Below are positions 12,901-23,788 of a DNA stretch of 64,000 bases, piece after piece (the stretch's first letter is position 1; every line of letters begins with the position of its first letter). The notes below the pieces were generated by a model that saw nothing but the letters and a program-made list of their open reading frames with translations, did not search any database and was not told the DNA's origin. The DNA lies in NCBI RefSeq assembly GCF_036689865.1, contig NZ_JBAHUQ010000001.1, forward strand, positions 310,001 to 374,000, in the 5' to 3' direction. Both the position numbers and the translations under genes were made by a program. This DNA comes from Magnetococcus sp. PR-3 (lineage in GTDB: Bacteria; Pseudomonadota; Magnetococcia; Magnetococcales; Magnetococcaceae).

Positions 12901-15355
12901 GGGGAATAACCTGTATCCCGCCCACAAAAGCCAGTTTGGCTTGCTGCCAACCCTGGGTGTGTTGAATGGGTTCAAAGAGCGCACCTTGACCGGTGTGGGC
13001 CAACAGTTTGCCTTGATCATTCATCACCGCGAACCCCAAAGCCTGGTGGCCATGGCTACTCAAATGTCGGCGCAGCTGGGTAATGGTATGAATGCGCTCC
13101 ATCTGTGGTAGGTCACGGTTTAATTGCCGCGCCAGACGGATCAGTTGTGGATTGGTTGTCAGCTGTTGATGGTGGGTCGACATACCTTCCAGCCATAACC
13201 CCAAGGCATGACTTGTGGTATTTAAGGCAACCTGCAAACCCTGACCAACTCGTTGTTTATATTGATTTTCCTGAATGTTCAGCCCCCACCAGGAGAGTAA
13301 AATGGCCATGGCGATAAAACTGACCACTCCCAAGGAACCAAAGGTACGGATACGGCGACTACTCAACAGCAAGACCGCATCATCAGAATAACGCCGGATC
13401 ACCCGGGTAATGAACAGAGCCACCAAAGCCAGCGTGCCCAGCAGTATCAAGGCGACCTGCATTAAAGGTACATCTAACAGGGCGTCCTGTTGTACGGGTT
13501 CAACCACCGGTTGGGCAGGTACCCAGCGTTGCATGATGGCATGCATCTGCTCATCACTCAGATCATCCAACGCTTTTTGTAAAATCCCCACCAGTTGCGG
13601 CATGGATTTTTGCACACCGATGTGCAAAACAGAGGGTTCTTTGGTGGCCACACCCAAAGGGGCCAAGCTGTGTAAAAGTTTTTGCGAGATCAGATGCAGG
13701 GCCACCGCACGGTTACCCACATAAGCATCCACCTCCCCCCGAGCAACCGCTTCTAAGGCGGCGCTTGTTCCTGGGTAGGAGAGGATCTCAATAGAGGGAA
13801 ACCGCGTCCTCAACTCAACCCGGCTGCCAAAACCAGCCTCCAGGGCCAATTTTTTACCCTGTAACGCCTCCAATGAGCCAAGGTCTGTGCGGGTTCGCTT
13901 ACCGACAATGACATGAGGGATGCTTAAATAAGGCTTAGTAAAATCAATCCAACCTTCACGCTCTGAGTTTGGCGTGATATCCATAAGCCCATCGATACGC
14001 TTTTGTTTAAGATCCTCCAACAAGCTGGGCCATGGCGCAGAAACTACTTTAATCTGCCCACCCAAGCGTTGATTGATCGCCTCCAAAATGGAGGCACTGA
14101 TACCACTGGGCTGACCGGTACGACCTTTAAAAGCAACAGGCGCCCACCCTTGCATTAATCCAATACGAATGCGCTGTTGCTGCTGAAGCCACTCAAGCTG
14201 TTTAGGTTCCAGTTTAAGCGCAATTTTTGATGATTGCCCATGACGCTGGTTACGCTTATACGCGGTTTGAAGATCAAAGACATAAGCAAACCTGTCCGGC
14301 TCATCAACCAGAGAGTATTTTGAAAAATCAAAATCTTGGGTTTCCTGCCCAAAAAAGGGTTGGTATCGCTCAATATTGGTTCCTGTGGCGGCGACCATTA
14401 ACGAGTCATACACCAACTGCTGATGGGCAAAATCCACCCCACTCAAATAATCATGCAACATGACCAACGCCCAGGCACCATCTAAAAAATGGCCCCCGAC
14501 ACTAACCGCCAGCTTACCTTGTTGCAGATATTCAACACTCTCTTCATCCCAATCCACCCCACCCACAAGGGGAGGTATCGGCAGATCCATTTCAACAATC
14601 CGATCAGCCACCCCCCGCGCCATATGATCATTGGCACACCAGATCAGGTTAAAATGGGGGTTTTCCTTCCACGCTTTATCCAACTGCACCACAGCCTGTG
14701 CCGGGTCCCAGTCACCTTCAACCAAGGTGAGTTTGACCTGCCCGTCAGGAAAGCTGGAGAGAAAACGCCGTAAACCCTGCACCCGATCACGGGATGAAGC
14801 ATCCGCGGCATTACCCTCAATGGCCAATACCTGGATGGGCTGCAAACCTTTTTCTTGACCCAGCATCACCAACTGCCGGATCAAGGCGTGACCAGCTTGT
14901 CGATCATCGGGCAACACACTACCGAGCCAATGGCGATAATGGGTACGGGGCTGCTGTTGATAGTCCGCCAGGGGGGCATTGATCAGAATTGTTGGGACCC
15001 CCGCGCCATCTGCCGCGGCCAAGGCCTGTTCAGCACCGCCCCGATAGCCGGGTAGAATAAGCCCGTCAACACCAACTTTCAGGGCTGTTTTGGTCCGCTC
15101 TAACAGAGTTTGGGCACTGTCTTGAAAGTTGTAGATGTGCAGGGTCACACCCAGATCTTTGGCTGCTTTCTGGGTAAATTGGCTAAGGCGATGCCAAAAA
15201 GGGTCTTTGCGGGGAATCAGTAACGCAACTCGGTGATGGGGGGTCGCCGTATGCACGCCTGCCGCATGCGCTGCGGGCGAAGCCAAAAGTTCACTTGGCA
15301 AACAGAGCAAAAGCCATACAAACAAACCAAACAGACGCAACCATGAGAATTGCAT
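6935..15355 (-). CDS. Giant hybrid sensor histidine kinase (periplasmic-binding type 1 + SBP_bac_3 + dCache + PAS/PocR + HK + REC-REC-HPt)
   Basis: This 2806-residue protein starts at the ATG at 15355, preceded by AGAAGGAAAG and followed by a clear signal peptide; the open frame extends 33 codons further upstream without such signals. Approximate domain order: ribose/TorT-like periplasmic binding protein (30-350), SBP_bac_3 (400-630), two membrane segments, dCache-like sensor (730-1000), membrane segment, coiled coil, four PAS domains (1085-1580), a PocR-type sensory domain rich in Cys (1640-1810), another PAS, HisKA ([13 protein letters not shown]), HATPase_c (GGTGLGL), two receivers (VVDDN, LVEDNE), an HPt domain with HTLKG, and a C-terminal acidic repeat pair. 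It therefore holds a complete internal phosphorelay but no DNA-binding output. It is closely related in its kinase half to the gene directly downstream, which it overlaps by one base. It lies 138 bp after the HAD phosphatase gene. Confidence 0.93.
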   Translation of the reverse strand: MQFSWLRLFGLFVWLLLCLPSELLASPAAHAAGVHTATPHHRVALLIPRKDPFWHRLSQFTQKAAKDLGVTLHIYNFQDSAQTLLERTKTALKVGVDGLILPGYRGGAEQALAAADGAGVPTILINAPLADYQQQPRTHYRHWLGSVLPDDRQAGHALIRQLVMLGQEKGLQPIQVLAIEGNAADASSRDRVQGLRRFLSSFPDGQVKLTLVEGDWDPAQAVVQLDKAWKENPHFNLIWCANDHMARGVADRIVEMDLPIPPLVGGVDWDEESVEYLQQGKLAVSVGGHFLDGAWALVMLHDYLSGVDFAHQQLVYDSLMVAATGTNIERYQPFFGQETQDFDFSKYSLVDEPDRFAYVFDLQTAYKRNQRHGQSSKIALKLEPKQLEWLQQQQRIRIGLMQGWAPVAFKGRTGQPSGISASILEAINQRLGGQIKVVSAPWPSLLEDLKQKRIDGLMDITPNSEREGWIDFTKPYLSIPHVIVGKRTRTDLGSLEALQGKKLALEAGFGSRVELRTRFPSIEILSYPGTSAALEAVARGEVDAYVGNRAVALHLISQKLLHSLAPLGVATKEPSVLHIGVQKSMPQLVGILQKALDDLSDEQMHAIMQRWVPAQPVVEPVQQDALLDVPLMQVALILLGTLALVALFITRVIRRYSDDAVLLLSSRRIRTFGSLGVVSFIAMAILLSWWGLNIQENQYKQRVGQGLQVALNTTSHALGLWLEGMSTHHQQLTTNPQLIRLARQLNRDLPQMERIHTITQLRRHLSSHGHQALGFAVMNDQGKLLAHTGQGALFEPIQHTQGWQQAKLAFVGGIQVIPQLMPLKQKGAPKGEAHLKSVVYLAAPVGFGQERTLLLMAIDASEVLTRITNQTRSLDSGETYLMDTMGRMVTNSRFLDALHRLGRVPKTLKSSVGLRLAADDNPDSPLIYSAAQTLAGKTGMALDGYLDYRNFPVLGAWRWNEQLKMGLITELDFEEAMAPFKAFRGMVVTVLGFTIVLALTLTGLTLWMSARANRSLLQARDELEQKVEVRTQELEALSGHLKQALSSMSDGLFMLDDDLKFVLYNQRYVQLLHLPEDMVKVGASIEPIIHYLVERGDYGDQAHAHFVKERLHTLKQRQELRLELNLPQGRVVDIRQSPTDTGGLVVTLTDISDSRISAKAIEEREERLNLALAGGDLGFWDVDLVTGETIVNDRYREIFGTPREGTQSHRDLWLETIHPEDRDRVLQQGQAYRDGSISSYHVEYRGVKDNDVHWLVSKGAAVAWNTDGTVARMVGTVADFTARKRMQDALAESEQRSRLILSSVTDGIFGLDTEGRTTFVNPAAAQLLGYSQEELVGERMHAMVHHAYPDGREYPVEKCPMRHAATRGDSTEVTDEVLWKRDKSSLPVEYSAVPMLKEGEVVGAVVVFRDITKRLETEARLKAREKQFRTLLESTPDPMVVVDAKGRINTINRRSEELFGYTREALLGQPVELLIPESVRFEHIAKRRDYMAHPHARAMGEGMELMAVHKQGHKIPVEVSLSPIETDDGLLVASSLRDIRARKEAEQQLKEADMYKARMSEVERFNLLAVDREQRIVELKQEVNHLNEIQGLTVRYDSVAAQNSVLGDMADVDQQVEGADGKLDIAKLMDLQQLQDLLNDFCNSVDIASAIIDLEGNILAAARWQQACTDFHRKDERSCAQCIESDTQLALNLEEGKPFSMYRCNNGLTDCAAPITIHGEHIANVFIGQFLLQPADKKYFTMQAAQYDYDTDSYLKAIDKVPVITEDKLPGILGFLSKFAQMLASLSVERHRSAQAEKAIVQRAEQMQKERVAAMSLAEDAEQARTEIRQHKEQLEELVEERTTELDKSRQQLQSILDNSPALIYAKDMQGRYFLVNKIWSLTLGLQSDDVLGKTDYDLFSKEAADGFVANDQQALTSGEVVQSEEQNPQDDGIHTYLSNKFALIDGEGHPYGICGVSQDITSIKQMTAQLQEAKEEADAANQAKSDFLANMSHEIRTPMNAIIGMSHLALQTQLTSRQRNYIHKVHRSADALLGIINDILDFSKIEAGKLDVEAIDFHLEDLFDNLANLVGLKAEEKGVELLFDVDPHLPTALVGDPLRLGQILTNLGNNAVKFTTTGEIVVFARLKEVQANGVLLHFGVQDSGIGMTPEQQAKLFKSFSQADSSTTRKYGGTGLGLVISKKLTEMMSGEIWVESEPGQGSTFHFTALLPVQQNPKPRLTVDREALSGLRVLVVDDNANSREILSSMAVTFGLEVDAAESGADALRRIEEADQANLTYDLALMDWKMPRLNGVETVKRMQQSHAGETPAVIMVTAYGRDEALAEAERHAAEIKAVLTKPVTASTLLDAIGESLGRGLVRHEGGSGEKINHAQQEATKVKGAKVLLVEDNEINQELALELLANGGVIADVADNGQICLEMLEQSTYDGVLMDLQMPVMDGFTATRAIREQAKYKDLPVIAMTANAMAGDREKVLAAGMNDHIAKPINVRDMFATMAKWITPSGVATAMPEVKELAQGAAPLDPLPELPGIDSQIGLNVAQGNERLYRRLLQKFVTNQSDFEATFRAAWQAEDLATATRHAHTLKGVAGNLGATEVQQAAKLLETACMEDPAGIGASLDHLLPVLEQVLAGLENLSLAQAASTPATPSLDLAQLKPLLVSIREKLVDDDSEALEDMDQLEPLVAGTALADLLKQVIEPVQEYEFEQALDALDTFEQHLSTMPETGHLSDTLDWAHIQTLLNQLHDMLEEDDSEAVELMETLEPLLAQTPYAEGLATMVELVNGYDFEEALETLDQLQKNLNSQQRGA

Positions 15356-15493
15356 GAGCACGCTTTCCTTCTGCCATGACGCCTTTAAATAATGGCGCAG
15401 CAACACACCACCACTCCGACAGTCAGAATAGCAGACCCACCCAACCCTGTACATGCGTATCTGAAAGCCTAAAAAGCAGGCAGTTACTGAGAT

Positions 15494-16129
15494 TTAAAGA
15501 TGTTTGATCAACTGCTGAAAAGAGGCAATTTCATAGAGGTTACTCACACCGCTAGCGTGTGATGGTTCCGGCAGGATGCGTAGGGTTTTAAGACCTGCTT
15601 GCAAAGCTGCTTGGGCACCCTGAAGAGAATCTTCCACAGCCAAGCTACGGTCAATATCCGCTTGGATCATATTAATCCCTTGGAGGTAAGGCTCTGGATG
15701 CGGCTTACCCTGCACGACATCATCCCCCCCCACAATTCCATCAATCCATGGGGATAACGCACATTGCTCAAGCCATGTCTGAGTATGGGCATGCGCACTG
15801 GAGGTCACCACCACAATGCTCCACCCCTTCTGTTTGGCCCACTCCAGGACCTCTTTGGCCCCTTGGGCGGGAGAAATTTGAGCAGGGGCCTCTTTAAGCA
15901 ACCCCTCATAGCGCGCCTGTAACAGGGCCAAACCCTCCACAAGCCCGTGGGTCTGCTTCAGATATTCACACACTTTATTCAGTGGGGGACCATTAAGACG
16001 CTGAAACTCCTCATCACACCCCTGCACACCATAATGGGCTAAAAACGCGCCATAAATTCCGCGCATGACCGGTAAAGAGTCCGCTAAGGTTCCATCCAGG
16101 TCTAGGAACAGACCACGCTTGGTGGTCAC
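15494..16129 (-). CDS. HAD-superfamily phosphatase
   Basis: The protein has 211 residues if it starts at the GTG at 16129. That start overlaps the upstream TGA as GTGA and has a GAGG element about 8 bases ahead; a TTG at 16135 is the alternative. HAD motif I is DLDGTLADS near the N-terminus, motif II lies in VVVTSSA, and the later motifs are KPHPEPY and VEDSLQG, so all catalytic elements are visible. The size and cap region resemble phosphoglycolate phosphatase and beta-phosphoglucomutase relatives. It is the last gene of a run after the GNAT-PseI fusion, so a sugar phosphate of the nonulosonic acid pathway is the likely substrate. The exact substrate cannot be read from the sequence. Confidence 0.85.
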   Translation of the reverse strand: MTTKRGLFLDLDGTLADSLPVMRGIYGAFLAHYGVQGCDEEFQRLNGPPLNKVCEYLKQTHGLVEGLALLQARYEGLLKEAPAQISPAQGAKEVLEWAKQKGWSIVVVTSSAHAHTQTWLEQCALSPWIDGIVGGDDVVQGKPHPEPYLQGINMIQADIDRSLAVEDSLQGAQAALQAGLKTLRILPEPSHASGVSNLYEIASFQQLIKHL

Positions 16130-17703
16130 GACCAATCCTCAGCTTGTACGCCTTCACCAGCCTGTATGGCCCGTTTAGCACAGCGCCCTTCCATCTTCTC
16201 AAGCTGCCGAGGGTGTACCCCAAGCGGTTGATTACCCGGCCGGAGAATATCGACATTCTTACCCTCTTCCAACATCTCCCCAGGGGCAATATCCACCAGC
16301 GCCTGCACCCCACGCCGCGCAAAAGCGGCCAGCTCCTTCTCTTCGCCCAGCACACGTTTGACACCACTCCCCCTAACCTCTTCAGCCTCACGAATGCGGG
16401 TGACCATGATTTTCAACTCTTCAGCAGTCACGGCAAAACTATGATCTGGCCCCGGCAGTGCGTTATGTAACGTGTAGTGTTTTTCAATAATGCGTGCCCC
16501 TTGTGCCACCGCAGCTACCGGTGCCGCCACAGGGTCGCGGCTATGATCCGACAAGCCGACACTGACGCCATATTGCTGTCGTAACCAAGGCAGCACCGCG
16601 CTGTTTACGCTGCTTAAGGGTGCAGGGTATTTGGCGGTACACTGAAGCAAGCACAGATCACGCCCCCCTTGTTGATGGTAACGATCCACCGCCCAGGCGA
16701 TATCTTCGGGAGCTGAGGCCCCCGTGGAGAGCACCAAGGGTTTACCCGACTTAGCCGCCAGATCGATCAAACGCATATGGCTAATTTCGTAAGAGGCAAT
16801 TTTGTGCAGATCCACCCATGGATCAATGGCCTTAAAATCCGCTTCAGAAAAACCGGTGGAGAGAAACTGAATACCCACTTTTTTACAATAGTTGGCCAGA
16901 TCTTCCAGCATCTCATAAGGCATCGCCAGATCCGCAAAAATCTCACTAATATCCTGTTTAATGCCAGATTCCGCCAGATAGTTAGACTGCCCAGCGTTGG
17001 CCACATAGACACTTTCAGGGCGGTAGGTCTGAAATTTAACCGCATCTGAACCACTCTCGACCGCGGCATCAATCAGTGCCCGCCCCATGGCCAGATCCCG
17101 CGCTGCATGGCCCATACGCCAGTTAGAACCAGCCTCGGCAATAACATACACCCCCTGTTTGCGCCAAAAAGGGTCTACCAACTCATGCACATAACGCTCA
17201 ATCTTAGCCTGCTCTGCGGTATCGGCAATGGTTTTAACCGTTGCCCCCAATGGGTGGTAACCCGCTTTGGCAAAGGCCCGGGATGACGCGCTATTTTCCT
17301 GCCTTACCTCGGCCACAACCGCATCGATCCCCTGACGTCGCAAATGGGTGGAAGCCGCCTGTAAAATGGGGGTTGCCAAGCCACGGCCACGTTGCTTTGG
17401 GTCGATGTTGATCGAGATATCCACACAGGGGCCAGCCAAGTCTTGGGGGTGGGGTGCATGACAAAACCGAACAAAGGCAACCCGTCTACCCTGGTAAAGC
17501 GCAAACAGGGGGCGTACAGCCTCATTAAAATAGGTATCCCGATACTCCGGCCAGAACTGTTCCCACACCTTCGGCTCCCGATGGTAGAACATCGTGAGGG
17601 TAACAGGATCATTTCGCCAATCCATCACCTGCCTGGCATGCTCCTGGACCGGGGCACACAGCTCAAAGGAGATGGATTCAGGTGTAGGGGTAGACTCTTG
17701 CAC
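16126..17703 (-). CDS. pseI: Fusion of a GNAT N-acetyltransferase (PseH-like) and a pseudaminic acid synthase (PseI/NeuB family)
   Basis: The start is the GTG at 17703 with CCAGGAGAG about 8 bases upstream; it overlaps the upstream formyltransferase-like gene by 26 bases. Residues 10 to about 175 form a GNAT acetyltransferase with the acetyl-CoA loop PKQRGRGLA, matching the position of PseH (N-acetylation of UDP-4-amino-4,6-dideoxy-AltNAc). Residues from about 185 to 525 form a NeuB-family TIM barrel (IAEAGSNW, AVKFQTY, STGAS, LSDHSRD, EKHYTL) ending in an SAF domain (RRGVQALVDIAPG). This family condenses phosphoenolpyruvate with a 6-deoxy-diamino hexose to give a nonulosonic acid. Joining acetylation and condensation in one chain is consistent with consecutive pathway steps. 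PseI rather than LegI specificity is inferred from the nearby PseB and PseC. Confidence 0.88.
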   Translation of the reverse strand: MQESTPTPESISFELCAPVQEHARQVMDWRNDPVTLTMFYHREPKVWEQFWPEYRDTYFNEAVRPLFALYQGRRVAFVRFCHAPHPQDLAGPCVDISINIDPKQRGRGLATPILQAASTHLRRQGIDAVVAEVRQENSASSRAFAKAGYHPLGATVKTIADTAEQAKIERYVHELVDPFWRKQGVYVIAEAGSNWRMGHAARDLAMGRALIDAAVESGSDAVKFQTYRPESVYVANAGQSNYLAESGIKQDISEIFADLAMPYEMLEDLANYCKKVGIQFLSTGFSEADFKAIDPWVDLHKIASYEISHMRLIDLAAKSGKPLVLSTGASAPEDIAWAVDRYHQQGGRDLCLLQCTAKYPAPLSSVNSAVLPWLRQQYGVSVGLSDHSRDPVAAPVAAVAQGARIIEKHYTLHNALPGPDHSFAVTAEELKIMVTRIREAEEVRGSGVKRVLGEEKELAAFARRGVQALVDIAPGEMLEEGKNVDILRPGNQPLGVHPRQLEKMEGRCAKRAIQAGEGVQAEDWS

Positions 17704-18343
17704 GGTTTAATCTCTCCTGGGGCCAGTCCTGCCAACACACTTTGCCAAAAACGGTGCGCTGGGTTAGATCCTGGGCGATAGCCGGGGCACGGCCACTGTT
17801 AATATGGGGCACATACATGCGCAGCAGGTCTGCGCCGATCTCCATACCCTCCTCATAGAGCTGTGTGGCATTGGCGGTCTGTGGACTATGCTGCATTTTT
17901 AACTGACCAATGATAGGGCCAGTATCCATACCACCATCCAGCCAGAACAGCGTACAACCGGTTTGTTCAAAATCGTTTAAAATGGCATTGGCCAGAGGCA
18001 CAGCCCCTGCCCCTGCAGGCAGCAGACTCTCATGAATACCAATGACGGGGCAGACACCCAACAGCTCAGAACCATAAATTTGCTGCCAGCCCAAGGAGTA
18101 AATGACATCCGGCTGCAACGCCACCATCTCCTGAACATGGTCATTAATGCTCCCTTGCACCAGGGTTTTAGGCACCGAAGCGGCAAAGGGATAGCGGGAT
18201 TCATCAATCATATCCACCCCCTCCCAGCCCGGTGTTTGGGCAGAGCGGGTGTAGAACATCACAATCTCCTCCCCCAACTCATGCAACACCTGAGCATTAC
18301 GGTAGGTGCTCTCAATCCCACCGATCACGATGACACGCGCCAT
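17678..18343 (-). CDS. Formyltransferase-domain protein (possible sugar N-formyltransferase)
   Basis: The protein has 221 residues, and its ATG lies one base after the TAG of the deacetylase gene. The region from about 80 to 150 matches the formyl_trans_N fold: DVIYSLGWQQ, HESLLPAGAGAVP, TGCTLFWLDGGMDTGPI. In characterised formyltransferases the catalytic triad is Asn-His-Asp; here His and Asp are present, but the Asn position two residues before His reads Gly (IGIHES). The protein therefore either uses a changed mechanism or belongs to a non-formylating branch. It has no C-terminal tRNA-binding domain like that of methionyl-tRNA formyltransferase. Its neighbours are a PIG-L deacetylase and a PseI fusion, so it probably modifies an amino group of the nonulosonate or its UDP-sugar precursor. 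Confidence 0.75.
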   Translation of the reverse strand: MARVIVIGGIESTYRNAQVLHELGEEIVMFYTRSAQTPGWEGVDMIDESRYPFAASVPKTLVQGSINDHVQEMVALQPDVIYSLGWQQIYGSELLGVCPVIGIHESLLPAGAGAVPLANAILNDFEQTGCTLFWLDGGMDTGPIIGQLKMQHSPQTANATQLYEEGMEIGADLLRMYVPHINSGRAPAIAQDLTQRTVFGKVCWQDWPQERLNRARVYPYT

Positions 18344-18344
18344 G

Positions 18345-19058
18345 CTATCTCTCCACCCGCCTTACTACATGAAATGCCTCAGCATACTCAATACCCACCT
18401 CATTCCCACGTTTGCGGGCGAGGTTTCTCACCCCGTCTACACTTCTAGGGTGCGGGTAGTTCCTTAGTTCAGACTGATAACACTGCAAAGCCTGACATTT
18501 GTGTTCCAGGGTTTGCGCCACATCCACCCAACAGTTGGGCATAAAGGTCGTTGCCGCCTGATGCCATGCCCTTTCTGTTGACGACAGCACCTCAAAAGTA
18601 CGGATTTCAGCGGGGGAAAAATCAGGGGGATTACACCGCGCCCCCATCATTACCGCTTCAAAGGTGCAGGTATGGTCCCAATTATAGTCGCCAGGGTGGT
18701 GGGTAAAAACCAGATCAGGCTTTACTTGGGCCACCACATGGGCCACCTGGTGGGCGATATCAGCTTTGGCTACGGTATCCATCCGGTTGTCCGGGAAATC
18801 AAAACTGATGACCTGCTCAAAGCCCAACTGACGGGCGGCATTATCCCGCTCCACCGCCAACTGTTGCTGGGCAGCTCGATGATGCTCATCCAGGGCATCG
18901 GCGGACTCTGCTCGCCCACCCACCCCTTGGGTCATCAACACCAAGGTCGCTTGCCAACCTTGGTGCTGTAGCTTGGCTACCGTGGCACCGCACCCCAACA
19001 CTTCATCATCTGGATGGGCCGCTACGACTAATAAACGCTTTTGTTGCTCTTGTATCAC
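18345..19058 (-). CDS. PIG-L/LmbE family zinc N-deacetylase
   Basis: The protein has 237 residues and begins with a GTG at 19058. The N-terminal zinc motif AHPDDE, with the later HHPGDYNWDH, gives the ligands and catalytic Asp of the PIG-L/LmbE deacetylases, which remove acetyl groups from GlcNAc-type sugars. The family is normally 220-300 residues, so this is full length. It is the first gene of the minus-strand run deacetylase, formyltransferase-like protein, GNAT-PseI, HAD phosphatase. A plausible role is removing an N-acetyl group so that the neighbouring enzyme can install another acyl group. The start is weakly supported, with only a GATGGATC-like element ahead of it. Confidence 0.85.
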   Translation of the reverse strand: MIQEQQKRLLVVAAHPDDEVLGCGATVAKLQHQGWQATLVLMTQGVGGRAESADALDEHHRAAQQQLAVERDNAARQLGFEQVISFDFPDNRMDTVAKADIAHQVAHVVAQVKPDLVFTHHPGDYNWDHTCTFEAVMMGARCNPPDFSPAEIRTFEVLSSTERAWHQAATTFMPNCWVDVAQTLEHKCQALQCYQSELRNYPHPRSVDGVRNLARKRGNEVGIEYAEAFHVVRRVER

Positions 19059-19100
19059 GACAGATCCATCGGTAGAAATTGAGCGCCCTTAACGCAGGCG

Positions 19101-19128
19101 TTGTTTAAACTTTTTAGGGGCCTATGCT
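19101..19128 (+). promoter_or_regulatory. Weak candidate sigma-70 promoter for the Nudix-like gene
   Basis: TTGTTT at 19101-19106 and TATGCT at 19123-19128 are separated by 16 bases in the divergent 190-bp space between the deacetylase and Nudix-like genes. The match to consensus is partial (3/6 and 4/6), so this is only a candidate. Confidence 0.25.
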
Positions 19129-19248
19129 ACCATAGCCGTTCCGACAGCAACAAGCGGTGGGACAGTGTTCGCTAAAGAGAGCTATGACACCGCACCTTTG
19201 CGCTTACAACCTTAACCTCTCACGACCTTTAAGCCAGAGGATACCCTA

Positions 19249-19998
19249 TTGAGCCCGGCCGAGCAGGTTTCTCCCCCTCTTTTTACATGCCATGCTTTTT
19301 CGCACCCCCCCAAAGTTGAGCTGGCGGCAGCCCCTTATCTCTGCCCAGCGGCCATACAGGTCAAGGTGGATCAGGTGTGGCAAACCCAACGACAACAACG
19401 GGGAGAGGCCCTGACAGATGGCCCCCTTTACCATTTGGCAGAGATCAGCCCGCAGCAGCTGCTTATTCAACCTAGCCGTTATCGTTACTATGTGGCCCGC
19501 CTACACAACCCCCACTGGGCAGAGCAAGGGTTGAGTATTCAACCTTTGGCGGTCACCGCCCTACTCCATTGTCAGGATGGTATTATTTTGGGTCAACGAT
19601 CCGAGCATGTCATCACCAACCCTCTGCACTGGGAGCTGGCACCCGCCGGTGGGGTTAATCAGCCGGATCCCCAAGGTGCCTTGTATGAAGAGTTGCGTGA
19701 AGAGTTGGGCTTACAGGCTGAGCAGTGCCATGCCTCGACCCTATTAGGTTTGGTTGGCAACCGAGAAAATGGGGTGCATGATCTGCTCTATAAACTCTCA
19801 ACCAACCTCAACGCCCAGGCCATTATGCAATCCCAGCAACAGCGGGGTACCCAAGAGTATCAACAGCTGGCCTGCCTGCCACCCGATCAGCTCCCCAGTT
19901 TTTTAAAGAAACACCGTCATCACGTGGTACCAGAGCTTATTCCCATGCTCACTTTGGCGCAGTTACTGCCCCCAAGCTTCTCTCTTTCTCAGGCGTGA
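19249..19998 (+). CDS. Nudix-like hydrolase with degenerate Nudix box
   Basis: The protein has 249 residues. The start is a TTG at 19249 preceded by AGAGG with 8-base spacing; no better start lies nearby. After an N-terminal region of about 100 residues comes a Nudix-like half with WELAPAGGVNQ followed by EELREELGL, which matches the REUxEExGU core except for its first Arg; the box is one residue short relative to the standard spacing. The layout (long N-terminal segment, then a degenerate Nudix domain) reminds me of NUDT22, a UDP-sugar hydrolase, but I could not align them. It lies immediately upstream of pseB and pseC on the same strand, so a UDP-sugar or CMP-sugar intermediate is the most attractive substrate. 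That is inference. Confidence 0.7.
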   Translation: MSPAEQVSPPLFTCHAFSHPPKVELAAAPYLCPAAIQVKVDQVWQTQRQQRGEALTDGPLYHLAEISPQQLLIQPSRYRYYVARLHNPHWAEQGLSIQPLAVTALLHCQDGIILGQRSEHVITNPLHWELAPAGGVNQPDPQGALYEELREELGLQAEQCHASTLLGLVGNRENGVHDLLYKLSTNLNAQAIMQSQQQRGTQEYQQLACLPPDQLPSFLKKHRHHVVPELIPMLTLAQLLPPSFSLSQA

Positions 19999-20011
19999 CA
20001 CAGAACCCTCT

Positions 20012-20041
20012 TTGTCAAAGCCCCTCTGTTTCCGCTATAAT
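20012..20041 (+). promoter_or_regulatory. Predicted sigma-70 promoter for pseB-pseC
   Basis: TTGTCA at 20012-20017 (5/6 to the -35 consensus) and a perfect TATAAT at 20036-20041 are separated by 18 bases, 130 bp upstream of the pseB start and just after the Nudix-like gene. It suggests that pseBC can be transcribed on its own. Confidence 0.6.
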
Positions 20042-20161
20042 CGGCCAATTCTTTCGTCCACCACTGTGATTGCCAACCTTTGGTGTACGATATTGGCCCT
20101 AGCCGATCTCTCCCTTTTGCTTCCTCTGCAAGGCGAGATAGGTGTTCGAAATATAGAGTGA

Positions 20162-22413
<2,252 letters not shown>

Positions 22414-22508
22414 ACCTACCACAACGACCTTCGTAACAACCTAAACACCACCAAGAACATACGCCGACAGAGATATCCATCAGCAATTAAGGGTCGTTCC
22501 TGATCTAG

Positions 22509-22546
22509 AAAAAAAACCATAGGGGACAACAACCTCCCCCCCCTAT
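22509..22546 (-). terminator. Rho-independent terminator downstream of the YbhN-type gene
   Basis: On the minus strand ATAGGGG and CCCCTAT pair around a loop of about 14 bases, and after GG there is a run of eight T. It lies about 15 bases beyond the stop codon of the minus-strand membrane protein gene, in the convergent space with pseC. Confidence 0.65.
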
Positions 22547-22561
22547 TGCCGACGCCCCCTT

Positions 22562-23569
22562 TTAGCTGGAAGCCCCACCCTCATCAATGGCCGACTGAAC
22601 ACGGCTACGATAGAGCAGATAGATCACCACACCCGGCAGGGAACAGATGGCAGAAAGAATGCGGAATGCTAAATACAGTGAAGCATAGCTAAAGATCACA
22701 CTGCCCCCATCCAGCATACGGCACACTTGGTCAAAAGCGGCCTCACCCACCCCGAGCCCACCAGGGGAGACAGGCAACAGAGTTGCAATCCAAGCCCACG
22801 GTGCGGCAAAGAGATAATCCAAACTATCCAGCGGAGCACCCGGGACAACCACACTGGAAAAGAGGATAAAGGTACCAACAGCCAAGGTGTGCATAACCAT
22901 GGAGAGCAACAGGACAATTAACAGCGTAAGCATATTACGCCGATAGATACGCCCCGCCTGTACCATACGTTGAATAATGCTGTAGATCGGCCCTTTTAAC
23001 TCACCATTCACAATTCTTTGAAAATAGACCACCCGCCTTGCCAGCCGATACAGCACCACAAACGTGACGGGCAACAGTGTAATAGAGAGCACGCAGACCC
23101 ACCATAAAGCATTTAAAATAGGCTGCTGCGCTAAGTTTTCTTGCTGAAAGATACCAACGACGGTTCCAATACAAAAAATGGAAAACAGAGCTACAAAGCG
23201 GTCCGCAAATATGGAAACGGCACCTTCTGTACGTTTTTCTGGGGCATTTTGAAACGTATACCCCGCCCGTACAAGGTCAGCCGTCAACATACCACCAGGC
23301 ATAAAGGTGGTGAAAAAGTTGGTAATAAATACAATTTGTACCGATGAGAGCAGGCTCACCCCCAGCTGTTTAATGCGCATAAGCAGCCACCAACGAAAGG
23401 CCGCCACAAAAAAAGCACTGAGCAGTAGGACCATTGCCATGACCATGGTCATGGGGGCATCCAATAGCGCCGGGATGGCACCTAAATCCAGTTTATCCTC
23501 TTGGATCAACCAGATAATGGCTGCCGAGGCAATCGCCAACTTTAAGATAAACAGTGCAATTCGCTTCAT
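22562..23569 (-). CDS. Lysylphosphatidylglycerol synthase TM-region / YbhN family integral membrane protein
   Basis: The protein has about 335 residues from the ATG at 23569; an ATG at 23581 and a TTG at 23602 are alternatives in the same frame. It contains seven to eight hydrophobic segments, with the family signatures FMPGG, ADRFVALF and LLPVSPGGLGVGEAAF. The C-terminal catalytic domain of true MprF lysyl-transferases is absent, so it is a stand-alone membrane domain of the UPF0104/YbhN type. Such proteins are thought to flip or bind lipids, but the substrate here is unknown. It stands alone between pseC and the heptosyltransferase and has its own terminator. Confidence 0.82.
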   Translation of the reverse strand: MKRIALFILKLAIASAAIIWLIQEDKLDLGAIPALLDAPMTMVMAMVLLLSAFFVAAFRWWLLMRIKQLGVSLLSSVQIVFITNFFTTFMPGGMLTADLVRAGYTFQNAPEKRTEGAVSIFADRFVALFSIFCIGTVVGIFQQENLAQQPILNALWWVCVLSITLLPVTFVVLYRLARRVVYFQRIVNGELKGPIYSIIQRMVQAGRIYRRNMLTLLIVLLLSMVMHTLAVGTFILFSSVVVPGAPLDSLDYLFAAPWAWIATLLPVSPGGLGVGEAAFDQVCRMLDGGSVIFSYASLYLAFRILSAICSLPGVVIYLLYRSRVQSAIDEGGASS

Positions 23570-23788
23570 AATTTCGTCCATCTCGACATGGTGTCGACGC
23601 AACCAACAACTCTACCTGGCACACAACACGCTTCTATTCAACCAGCATAACCTTGCTGATTTCTAGCAAGATTCGTACACAGTGACTATACTCGGCTCAA
23701 AGCAGCTCTATGGGTACCATGGTATTTTCATAGCTGAGCGCGTAAAGTATGAAAAATCGATGATTGATAAACCTGTAAGGCCACACCT

